This document shows positions 1-5,867 of a stretch of DNA of 5,870 bases, in pieces. Position 1 is the first letter of the stretch, and each line of letters begins with the position of its first letter. The position numbers and the translations under genes are program-made. The notes beneath the pieces are model-generated. The model ran no database searches. It was not told where the DNA came from and was given only the letters and a program-made list of their open reading frames with translations. Source of the stretch: an uncultured Lysobacteraceae bacterium (lineage in GTDB: Bacteria > Pseudomonadota > Gammaproteobacteria > Xanthomonadales > Xanthomonadaceae); NCBI GenBank assembly GCA_946886995.1, contig CAMPJU010000093.1, forward strand, positions 1 to 5,870, read 5' to 3'.

Positions 1-110
1 CCTCGGAACAGGGCGCCCGAAGCCGTTCGAACGCGCTTCCTGTCAAACGCGGCGCCCGGGCGTTCCGGGCCACCGTCCGTCGGGCGGGCCCGCCGCGGGC
101 AGCGACCGCT
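1..110. other. Non-coding, hairpin-rich left edge
   Basis: No reading frame here resembles a protein I recognise. The stretch follows the stop codon of the leftward metallopeptidase gene. It holds a 10-bp perfect palindrome CGTTCGAACG (24-33), an inverted repeat at 54-70, a 12-bp palindrome GGCGGGCCCGCC (83-94) and an overlapping small hairpin GCCCG-CCG-CGGGC (88-100). This concentration of GC-rich dyads just past a gene end fits a transcription end region. None is followed by a clear T run, so factor-independent termination is not demonstrated. The gene further left is outside the window. Confidence 0.5.
54..70 (-). terminator. Possible terminator hairpin after the metallopeptidase gene
   Basis: GCCCGG (54-59) and CCGGGC (65-70) form a perfect 6-bp all-G/C stem around the loop GCGTT, about 40 nt past the stop codon of the leftward gene. 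In the minus-strand direction the sequence after the stem is GCCGCGTTTG, with only a short T run, so this is at best a weak intrinsic terminator. It could instead be a 3'-end stabilising hairpin. Confidence 0.3.
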
Positions 111-884
111 TCAGGCCAGCAACGCGCGCAATGCAGCCTTCAGTGCCCGCCCTTCCGCGTGGAAATAGTCCCGTTCGGCGCGCCAGGCCGGGAACCGCGC
201 TTCGACCTCATGCCAGAACGCGCGCGAATGGTCCGCCCGGACCAGGTGGCACAACTCGTGGACGAGCACGTACTCGAAGGCCGAGGGCCGGGCGAGCACC
301 AGTGCCAGGTCCATCGACACGGTGCCGTCGGGGGACAGCGACCCCCACTGCGAGGACATGGGCCGGAAGCGCACCCGGCGCGGGGCGCGCGGCAGCCCGG
401 CAAGGTGGCGGGCCAGCCACCGTCCCGTGTCCGCGCGTGCCTGCGCCTCGTAGAAGTCGCGCAGAGCGCGGACCAGCGCAGTCCTGGGCGCACCTGCCGG
501 CAGTGCGACGACGACCGCGCCGTCCCCGTCGCGGACGCTGGCGTAGCGACCTGTCCGCCACTCGAGCGGCACCAGCCCGCCGCGCAGCGGCAACCAGGCG
601 GTCTCGCCCGGCACCAGCCCCACCGCCGCGGCCGGCGCGAAGCGCTCCAGTTGCGCCGCGACCCAGGCCCGCTGCTCGTCCGCGAACCGCTCGCCGCTGG
701 CCAGGCTCGCCCGCGGCGGCAGGGTCAGGCGCGCACCGCGTTCGTCGACCGACAGGCGAAGGCGCCGCGCACGCGGATGGCGCACGCGCGCGACCTCGAT
801 CGTGCGACCGTCGTCGAGCTGCAACGGGAAGCTGTCGCGCTCGATCGCGCGCGGCGGCGCCAGGAGTCGGAACAATCGGGGCAT
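111..884 (-). CDS. YgjP-type (DUF45) zinc metallopeptidase
   Basis: This 257-aa protein is predicted to be a cytoplasmic zinc-dependent metallopeptidase of the YgjP/DUF45 family, often labelled SprT-like or M48-like. Its physiological substrate is not known. The family signature is clear: HELCH at residues 209-213 supplies two zinc-ligand histidines and the catalytic glutamate (E210). The third ligand is probably H219 in the following DHSRAFW block. Upstream lies SQWGS (178-182), matching the family's RWGSCS-like strand, but Leu replaces the usual Cys. The N-terminal part (about 28-60) has the basic R-rich strand pattern typical of the family. I see no signal peptide or membrane helix. The ATG at 884 is favoured because the homologous region begins soon after it and a -10-like hexamer ends 6 nt before it, suggesting a leaderless message. 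It lies 59 nt after rdgC on the same strand, so read-through from that gene is also possible. It is longer than E. coli YgjP, mostly at the N-terminus. Family assignment is confident; function is not. Confidence 0.9.
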   Translation of the reverse strand: MPRLFRLLAPPRAIERDSFPLQLDDGRTIEVARVRHPRARRLRLSVDERGARLTLPPRASLASGERFADEQRAWVAAQLERFAPAAAVGLVPGETAWLPLRGGLVPLEWRTGRYASVRDGDGAVVVALPAGAPRTALVRALRDFYEAQARADTGRWLARHLAGLPRAPRRVRFRPMSSQWGSLSPDGTVSMDLALVLARPSAFEYVLVHELCHLVRADHSRAFWHEVEARFPAWRAERDYFHAEGRALKAALRALLA

Positions 885-896
885 GGCCGGATTGTA
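885..896 (-). promoter_or_regulatory. -10-like element abutting the metallopeptidase start
   Basis: Read on the minus strand, TACAAT (896 to 891) matches the sigma-70 -10 consensus TATAAT at 5 of 6 positions. It is followed by CCGGCC and then the ATG. With 6 nt between hexamer and start codon, transcription would begin at or next to the A of ATG, giving a leaderless mRNA. This agrees with the absence of a Shine-Dalgarno sequence. I find no convincing -35 box at 16-18 nt spacing. Confidence 0.5.
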
Positions 897-943
897 GGAG
901 CCGCGTCAGCCGCGACCCTGAACCCGCAGCGTCGCCACGCCGA

Positions 944-1849
944 TCATCCGTCCACCCGGCCGAGCTTCAGCGCCGGCTCGAGCACGGCGAACAGGCGCTT
1001 CAGTTCGCCGGACATCAGCGCGAAGCGCGCGTCGAGTTCGGCGTGCAGGTCGTCGCGTTCGGTCGATTCCAGTCCGTCGACCGCACCTTCCAGCAGCTTG
1101 AACTTGCGCACCACCAGGTCCTCGCCGAGCACGAACGAGACGTGGTCGTCGAGCACCAGCGCCAGGCGCGTGACCTGCTTGCCCGCCTCCAGGTGCCGGG
1201 CCACCTCGTCGGACAGCAGTTCCTGGCGCTGGCACTTCACCACCGCGCCCTTGTCGGCGGCGTCCTTGAGCTCGCATTCGTCGCCCAGCGACAGGCCGTC
1301 GGGCAGCGGTTCGCCGGCGATCCAGCCGGTCAGCACCGAACGCGGCGCCACTTCGGCATTGAGCGGCAGCGCGGGGAAACTGCCCAGCGCGTTGCGGATC
1401 TCCGATGCGACGTGCTCGGCCTGCTTGCGCGATGACGTATCGACCACGCAGATCCCGTGCTCGAGGTCGAGGATCGCATCGGTGCGACCGGGGCGGACGA
1501 AGGCGCGCGGCAGCAACTCGTGCACCAGGTCGTCCTTCATCCGCTTGCGCGTGCGACCGCCGGGACGCCTGCCTTCGCGCTCCTCCATCTCGGCCAGCTT
1601 CTTCTGCAGCAGGTCGTTGACGACCGCGGCGGGCAGCAGCTTCTCCTCGCTGCCGACGCTGAGCCAGGTGGCATCGCCGATGGCGTGCGTGAATGCGCCG
1701 GCATCGCGGCCGAACGGGGGAATGAACCCGCGCGAGGACAGCTCCATCGGCCCCACGGGCTTGAGCGCATGGGCGGCGAGCCTGGTTTCGAGGTCGGACA
1801 GGTCGAGCGTGGCGGGAAAGCGGAAGAACGTCAGGTTGCGAAAGAACAT
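944..1849 (-). CDS. rdgC: Recombination-associated protein RdgC
   Basis: RdgC is a nucleoid-associated protein that binds double-stranded DNA without strong sequence preference as a ring-shaped dimer. In E. coli and Neisseria it restrains RecA filament function and affects recombination and replication restart. The open frame extends 38 codons upstream, but I place the start at the ATG at 1849. There the protein begins MFFRNLTFFRF, the characteristic RdgC N-terminus, and the resulting 301 aa match the usual length (E. coli RdgC is about 303). Other family-typical stretches are SRGFIPPFG (39-47), RKRMKDDLVHELLPRAF (101-117) and the acidic LDDHVSFVLGEDLVVRKFK block (233-251). There are no membrane segments. 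A weak GGAA lies 5 nt before the ATG. The gene follows ttcA by 49 nt and precedes the metallopeptidase gene by 59 nt, all on one strand, so a shared transcript is plausible. The protein looks complete. Confidence 0.96.
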   Translation of the reverse strand: MFFRNLTFFRFPATLDLSDLETRLAAHALKPVGPMELSSRGFIPPFGRDAGAFTHAIGDATWLSVGSEEKLLPAAVVNDLLQKKLAEMEEREGRRPGGRTRKRMKDDLVHELLPRAFVRPGRTDAILDLEHGICVVDTSSRKQAEHVASEIRNALGSFPALPLNAEVAPRSVLTGWIAGEPLPDGLSLGDECELKDAADKGAVVKCQRQELLSDEVARHLEAGKQVTRLALVLDDHVSFVLGEDLVVRKFKLLEGAVDGLESTERDDLHAELDARFALMSGELKRLFAVLEPALKLGRVDG

Positions 1850-1867
1850 CGAATTCCAGTCAGTTGG

Positions 1868-1881
1868 GCGGCGTGGGCCGC
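1868..1881 (-). repeat. Small inverted repeat in the ttcA-rdgC gap
   Basis: GCGGC (1868-1872) and GCCGC (1877-1881) form a 5-bp stem with a 4-nt loop in the 49-nt gap between the ttcA stop and the rdgC start. There is no T run after it in the minus direction, so it is unlikely to be an efficient terminator. It may be an attenuating or mRNA-processing hairpin, or chance in GC-rich DNA. Confidence 0.25.
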
Positions 1882-1898
1882 GAAAGGTCGAACAGAAG

Positions 1899-2786
1899 TC
1901 AATCGTCGTGCGGCGCGCCCGCCAGCCATCCGTGCGCATCCGGCAGGGCCCCGCCCCGCGCACCCAGCGCGAGGAAGTCGAACAGCTTCGGATCGGACAA
2001 CTGCGAGGGCCGGACGTCGCCGAGCGCGCGGGCGATCGTCTCGACCCGTCCGGGCGACTCCTTCTCCCACGCGTCGAGCATCCGCCCGACCTGCCTGCGC
2101 TGCAGGTTCTCCTGCGAGCCGCACAGGTTGCACGGGATGATGGGGAAGGCCTTCGCTTCCGCGTACGCGGCGATGTCGTCTTCGCGCACGTAGGCGAGCG
2201 GGCGGATCACCACGTGCCGGCCGTCGTCCGACAGCAGCTTGGGCGGCATGCCGCTCAGCTTCGCGTGGAAGAACAGGTTGAGGAAGAAGGTGGCGACGAG
2301 GTCGTCTCGATGATGCCCGAGCGCGATCCTGGTGAAGCCATGCTCCGCCGCGTACGTGTACAGCGCCCCGCGCCGCAGTCGCGAACACAGCGAGCACATC
2401 GTCTTGCCCTCGGGCACGACGCGCGACACCACCGAATACGTGTCCTGCTCGATGACATGGAAGTCGACGCCGAGCGAGCGCAGGTAGTCGGGCAGCACGT
2501 GCTCCGGGAACCCGGGCTGCTTCTGGTCCAGGTTGACCGCGGTGATCGAGAACGACACCGGTGCCTTCTTCTGCAGCTGCAGCAGCACGTCCAGCATCGT
2601 GTAGCTGTCCTTGCCGCCGGACAGGCACACCATCACCTTGTCGCCGTCCTCGATCATCCCGAAGTCGGCGATCGCGCGGCCGACCTGGTGGCGCAGGCGA
2701 CGGGCCAGGCGGTTCGCCTCGTGCGCGGCCCGGCGCACGCGGGTGGCGGGCTCGGCAAGCGGGATCGGAATTGCGTGATCGGGCAT
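1899..2786 (-). CDS. ttcA: tRNA 2-thiocytidine(32) synthetase TtcA
   Basis: TtcA adds sulfur to cytidine 32 of certain tRNAs, activating the base with ATP and using a [4Fe-4S] cluster in the cytoplasm. From the ATG at 2786 the protein has 295 aa. The PP-loop ATP site SGGKDS is at 56-61. The cluster-binding cysteines are C131 and C134 (CSLC) plus C219 or C222 in the conserved PCNLCGSQ block; in E. coli three such cysteines (122, 125, 222-equivalent region) serve this role. GHHRDD (157-162), [10 protein letters not shown] (180-189) and [10 protein letters not shown] (214-223) match the family closely. The frame stays open to an ATG at 2864, but that start is disfavoured: homology begins only after residue M1 of the shorter form, and a good -10 hexamer at 2830-2825 lies between the two. 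An in-frame GTG at 2807 is a weaker alternative. GGAA sits 2 nt before the chosen ATG, closer than ideal for ribosome binding. It is the first gene of the leftward run with rdgC and the metallopeptidase, and diverges from the YdcH gene. Confidence 0.96.
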   Translation of the reverse strand: MPDHAIPIPLAEPATRVRRAAHEANRLARRLRHQVGRAIADFGMIEDGDKVMVCLSGGKDSYTMLDVLLQLQKKAPVSFSITAVNLDQKQPGFPEHVLPDYLRSLGVDFHVIEQDTYSVVSRVVPEGKTMCSLCSRLRRGALYTYAAEHGFTRIALGHHRDDLVATFFLNLFFHAKLSGMPPKLLSDDGRHVVIRPLAYVREDDIAAYAEAKAFPIIPCNLCGSQENLQRRQVGRMLDAWEKESPGRVETIARALGDVRPSQLSDPKLFDFLALGARGGALPDAHGWLAGAPHDD

Positions 2787-2824
2787 CGTTCCGGGGCGGG
2801 AGAGCACGGGCGGGGCGGTCGAAC

Positions 2825-2830
2825 ATTCTA
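2825..2830 (-). promoter_or_regulatory. -10 element of ttcA
   Basis: On the minus strand the sequence reads TAGAAT, 5 of 6 matches to TATAAT, with 38 nt between it and the ttcA ATG. Transcription would start near 2818, giving a leader of about 30 nt. No good -35 match lies at normal spacing (16-18 nt), so it would be weak or activator-dependent. Its place downstream of the longer ORF's first ATG supports the shorter TtcA start. Confidence 0.45.
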
Positions 2831-2845
2831 GCCGGGCGGACACCG

Positions 2846-2875
2846 CTGACGCCCCGCGTGGCACCGCATTAAGCT
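2846..2875 (+). promoter_or_regulatory. Promoter of the YdcH-family gene
   Basis: CTGACG (2846-2851, 4 of 6 matches to TTGACA) is followed after 18 nt by TAAGCT (2870-2875), a moderate -10 element. Six nt later the GTG at 2882 begins. Transcription would begin at the start codon itself, so the message would be leaderless. The elements lie back to back with the ttcA -10, making 2787-2881 a compact divergent promoter region. Confidence 0.4.
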
Positions 2876-2881
2876 GGCGTC

Positions 2882-3100
2882 GTGACCCGGACCCAGGACC
2901 CCGCCGAACTCGCCGCGATGCAGCGTCGCGTCGCCGAATTGCGGCTGGAACACCGCGACCTGGACGTCGCGATCCTGCGCTTGCAGCAGGACATCCAGGC
3001 CGACGAGCTGGCGGTCAAGCGCCTGAAGAAGCGCAAGCTGCTGCTCAAGGACCTGATCTCCCGACTGGAAAGCGCGCTGATCCCCGACGAACCGGCGTGA
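2882..3100 (+). CDS. YdcH/DUF465 family small helical protein
   Basis: This 72-aa protein is a small cytoplasmic member of the YdcH (DUF465) family, whose molecular role is not established. The recognisable core is EHRDLDVAI (23-31), then a short helical linker and the basic block [15 protein letters not shown] (43-57), matching the family's HRELD...[13 protein letters not shown] pattern. Almost the whole protein looks like an antiparallel pair of amphipathic, charged helices, and the end (SALIPDEPA) is probably unstructured. The GTG at 2882 is preferred because a promoter-like -10 lies 6 nt before it. An in-frame ATG at 2918 (residue 13) would still leave the core intact, so the start is uncertain. 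It diverges from ttcA and converges on the kinase-regulator gene, with only 4 nt between the two stop codons, so it is probably monocistronic. The basic, Lys/Arg-rich second helix could bind nucleic acid or an acidic partner, but this is only inference. Confidence 0.88.
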   Translation: MTRTQDPAELAAMQRRVAELRLEHRDLDVAILRLQQDIQADELAVKRLKKRKLLLKDLISRLESALIPDEPA

Positions 3101-3107
3101 CGCGTCA
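3098..3107. repeat. Palindrome formed by two convergent stop codons
   Basis: TGACGCGTCA is a perfect 10-bp palindrome. Its left TGA is the stop of the plus-strand YdcH gene and its right TCA is the TGA stop of the minus-strand kinase-regulator gene. Just beyond it, CACGG (3106-3110) and CCGTG (3119-3123) can pair as a further short stem. No T run follows on either strand, so an efficient bidirectional terminator is not evident. Confidence 0.7.
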
Positions 3108-5867
3108 CGGCGCCGCGACCGTGCCCGGCCGCGATGGGGCCACGGAACGCGCGAGTCGATCGGGCCAGGACAGCAGCGCGCTGTCCGCCGGAGCGATCGC
3201 CGCGATGAGCTCCCGGCACTGCTCCGCGCGCGCACGCGCGGTGGCGGCGTCGCGGCGCAAACGGGCCAGTTCGCCGCGAAGGCAGGCGATGTCGCCACGC
3301 AGGAGGGGATTCCCGTCGGGCTCTCCGGCAAGCGCCTCGAGCCTGCCGATGAACTGTTCGGCCCGCGCCGCATCCCCCAGTGCGATCCAGGTACGGGCCA
3401 TGCCGAGCCAGTGGGGTTCCCGGAGATAGGGGAACTCCTGGTCCATGCCGTTCCCTGCCATTGCCTGGAAGTCCGCCATGACGCGCGTCGCGGCATCCCG
3501 ATGCCCGAGGCGCGCTTCGGCCTCCATCGTCTGCAAGGCGGCATAGATGGTCCAGTTCTGCCACCCGGTCCTGTCCAGCAGCGACTCGTAGTTCGGGCGC
3601 GCCTCCGCCAGGACTTTCTCCCATTGCCCCGTGCGCAGGAAGTGTGCGGCGAGGCGAACGCGCGGCGCACCCGCGTGCGGGTGCCCGTTGCCGCCGACTT
3701 TCTCGAACATGGCGCGGGCGCGCGCAAGGTGGTCCAGGCCGGTGCCCTCGCGTCCGAGCAGCAGCAGGGCGTTGCCGTGGTAGGTGAGCGCCCACGCCAG
3801 GTCCATGCCGTCCCCGCCGGATTCGTGGAGCGCGAGCAGTTCGCGGGTCATCCGCTCATGCCGTTCCAGCTCGCCCAGGCGGGAGGTGTAGATCGCGGCG
3901 AAGGACAGCGCGAACCCCCGCAGCTCCGCGTCGTTCGAATGCTGGATGGCCGGCATCCAGGACTCGAGGCGCGCCAACGCATCGCGGTAGCGGCCCTCGC
4001 GACTGTCGGCCAGGGACAGGAACACTTCGGGGAGGGCCGGCTCGCGGCCAGCGGCGACGAAGTCGGCCCGCGCCTGGCGGCAACTCGCCCATGCCTGCGC
4101 CAGCGTGCCTTCCCAGTGCCACGCGGCGCACAGCCGGGCACTCGCGTCGGCGATCGCATCGGCATCGCGCGGACGGACGCCGCGCAGCATCGAGACCTGG
4201 CGTTCGAAATGCGATACCGCACGTGCGAAATCGTTCAGGCCTTCGTACGCGCCACCGAGCGTGCCGTGAATGGCTGCCGCGACGTTTGGCTGGCCGGCGA
4301 AACGCTGTTCGACGGTGCCGGCCGCGCGGTCGAGCACGTCGCGCATCGTCTCGGGCGCCTCGCTCCTGGCGTAGGGGTCGCCCTGCTTCAGGACGTCCCG
4401 GGTGAGGAACTCGACCACCGCCTCGGAGATCTCGCTTTGCGCATTGGCATCGGCCGCCGCGGCCCGCGCCAGCGCATGTGCGCGACCGACGCGATGCTGC
4501 TGCCAGAGCGACAGCGACAGGACGGCCACCAGGACAGCGGTGCCCGCTGCCAGCCACTTGCGGCGCCTGCGCAGCCGGTCCAGCTCGCGGGCCTGTCGTG
4601 CCAGTGCCGCGTGTTGCCGCTCTTCCGCCTCGCGCCTCTCCTTTCTGGCCTCGAGTGAACGCAGCCGATCGGCCAGCCCGTGGGCGTCCACCACGCGTCG
4701 CGCGGGATTGGCCGCGGCAGCCAGCCTGATGTCTTCGCACAGGAGCGGATCTTCGACGTCGGACTCCCAGCCGGGTGCAAGGGTCCTGCGCAGATCGGCA
4801 ACCGCGAGCTGGAACAACAGCACGCCGAGGGCAAAGACGTCGCTTCGCTGGGTCGGGGCTTCGCCGGCGACCACTTCCGGCGCGATGTACAGCAGGCTCC
4901 CCGGATACCGTGACGCGCCCTCGCCCGTCACGCTGTCCAGCACGCTCATCGTGATCCCGAGTGCCGCCAGCTGCGGCGAGGATGTCGTGTCCCCGGCGCC
5001 GAGGTCCGCGAGCAGCATGCGCCACCCGCCCGGTGCGGACGGATCACGGACCGGATAGATGTTCTCGGGCTTCAGGTCGCGATGGATGACGCCGACCTTG
5101 TGCAGGATCGCGACCGCCTCGCACAGCTGGACGCACAGGTCGATGCGGTCGGTCCGCGGGATGGCGGCGAGCCCGCCCCGGTCCCTGGCCCAGTCGTGGA
5201 GGTTCCCCGCTTCCATCCAGGGCAGCTCGAGGAAGAACGGCGCGTGGCTGAGGTTCCAGCCCAGCACCGGGACGATGCCCGCGCCTGCATCCCCGACCGA
5301 GGCCAGGTACCGCGCCAGGGCGATCTCCCGCTTCAGGCAGCGGACCCCTTCGAGACTGTCGGCGAACTTGAGCGCACGACTCTCGCCTGCGTCCGACCGT
5401 GCGAGCCAGATGATCCCGGACGCCCCCTCTCCGATCCGTCGCAGCAGCCGCCACCCCGGGCGCTGCGGAACCTCGTCCCCCGGGTGCAGGTGCGCAAGGG
5501 TGGGAGGCGCGACGGGATCGACTCCGGGCGGCACTGCCTCGATCGCCACGGTGGTCGCCAGGCGGTATCCGTAGCCATGCACCACGCGCAACGTAGCGGC
5601 CTCTTCGCCCAGTGCCGCGCGGAGCCTGCTGATCGCCTTGGCCAGCGAGTTCTCGGAGACCACCCGGCCGGGCCATCCGGCCTCCAGCAGTTCGTCCTTG
5701 GTCACCACCTCGCCCGCATTGCGGAGCAGGGCGCGCAGGACGTCGTAGCTGCTCCTGTCGAGGGAGACCAGTTCCTCCCCTCGCCGGACCGTCGCGACGC
5801 TCTCGTCCACCTCCACGGTGCCGAAACGCCAGCGCGCGAGATGCCCCCGTGGCCCCTTTCCATCCAT
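3105..5867 (-). CDS. Winged-helix regulator fused to Ser/Thr kinase, membrane helix and TPR domain
   Basis: This 920-aa protein appears to be a membrane-anchored sensor that couples a DNA-binding domain to a protein kinase. Residues about 12-104 form an OmpR/PhoB C-terminal-type winged helix: a strand start RFGTVEVD, the recognition-helix region VVSENSLAKAISRLRAALG (69-87) and the wing VVHGYGYRL (95-103). No receiver domain precedes it. A linker leads to a Hanks-type kinase (about 139-400): glycine loop GEGASG (146-151), ATP lysine K167, probable helix-C glutamate E181, catalytic HRDLKPEN (262-269), DLG in place of DFG (288-290), APE (329-331) and SDVFALG (342-348). All catalytic residues are present, so it should be active. 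A charged, probably coiled-coil segment (402-437) ends in RLRRRRK, then one membrane helix (438-455), which by the positive-inside rule puts the N-terminal domains in the cytoplasm. Residues about 480-890 hold roughly eight TPR-like helix pairs, predicted periplasmic; one of the clearest is 530-560. The start ATG is 3 nt from the window edge, so an upstream start is not excluded. Substrate, target promoter and signal are unknown. Confidence 0.9.
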   Translation of the reverse strand: MDGKGPRGHLARWRFGTVEVDESVATVRRGEELVSLDRSSYDVLRALLRNAGEVVTKDELLEAGWPGRVVSENSLAKAISRLRAALGEEAATLRVVHGYGYRLATTVAIEAVPPGVDPVAPPTLAHLHPGDEVPQRPGWRLLRRIGEGASGIIWLARSDAGESRALKFADSLEGVRCLKREIALARYLASVGDAGAGIVPVLGWNLSHAPFFLELPWMEAGNLHDWARDRGGLAAIPRTDRIDLCVQLCEAVAILHKVGVIHRDLKPENIYPVRDPSAPGGWRMLLADLGAGDTTSSPQLAALGITMSVLDSVTGEGASRYPGSLLYIAPEVVAGEAPTQRSDVFALGVLLFQLAVADLRRTLAPGWESDVEDPLLCEDIRLAAAANPARRVVDAHGLADRLRSLEARKERREAEERQHAALARQARELDRLRRRRKWLAAGTAVLVAVLSLSLWQQHRVGRAHALARAAAADANAQSEISEAVVEFLTRDVLKQGDPYARSEAPETMRDVLDRAAGTVEQRFAGQPNVAAAIHGTLGGAYEGLNDFARAVSHFERQVSMLRGVRPRDADAIADASARLCAAWHWEGTLAQAWASCRQARADFVAAGREPALPEVFLSLADSREGRYRDALARLESWMPAIQHSNDAELRGFALSFAAIYTSRLGELERHERMTRELLALHESGGDGMDLAWALTYHGNALLLLGREGTGLDHLARARAMFEKVGGNGHPHAGAPRVRLAAHFLRTGQWEKVLAEARPNYESLLDRTGWQNWTIYAALQTMEAEARLGHRDAATRVMADFQAMAGNGMDQEFPYLREPHWLGMARTWIALGDAARAEQFIGRLEALAGEPDGNPLLRGDIACLRGELARLRRDAATARARAEQCRELIAAIAPADSALLSWPDRLARSVAPSRPGTVAAP
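4503..4556 (-). other. Single transmembrane segment of the kinase-regulator
   Basis: Residues 438-455 are an uncharged hydrophobic run rich in Ala, Leu and Val, bordered by Trp at both ends. It is preceded directly by seven residues containing six Arg/Lys (431-437). It is the only strong membrane helix I see in the 920 aa, so the DNA-binding and kinase domains should be on the cytoplasmic side and the TPR-like part on the other. Confidence 0.85.

Noticed and set aside
41..46. Perfect TTGACA on the minus strand as a -35 box
   Set aside because: No -10-like hexamer lies 16-19 nt downstream (the sequence there is GCTTCG or similar), so a promoter is not supported.
131..1435. Plus-strand 434-codon frame
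   Set aside because: Its Arg/Pro/Ala-rich translation is a shadow of the peptidase and rdgC genes, with no recognisable domain.
1850..1913. TTGACT overlapping the ttcA stop as an rdgC promoter
   Set aside because: The hexamer is a good -35 match, but at 17 nt spacing the next hexamer is GGCCCA, and I found no acceptable -10 before the rdgC start.
159..2831. Plus-strand frame open for 890 codons, antisense to three genes
   Set aside because: It runs opposite ttcA, rdgC and the metallopeptidase gene, all with clear family motifs. Its translation is low-complexity and matches no family I know. Long antisense frames are expected in GC-rich coding DNA, where stop codons are rare on the complementary strand.
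3225..3240. Alternating CG-rich run, possible Z-DNA or simple repeat
   Set aside because: It encodes the in-frame TARARA part of the last TPR-like helix, and such runs are common in GC-rich coding DNA.
3411..4658. Plus-strand 415-codon frame opposite the TPR region
   Set aside because: It lies entirely antisense to the kinase-regulator, whose domains are continuous through this stretch. It has no recognisable motif or promoter.
3856..5025. Second minus-strand frame of 389 codons inside the kinase gene
   Set aside because: It is an out-of-frame reading of the kinase-regulator gene, Arg/Gly-rich and lacking motifs. It gives no sign of a frameshift, because the main frame is continuous and motif-bearing.
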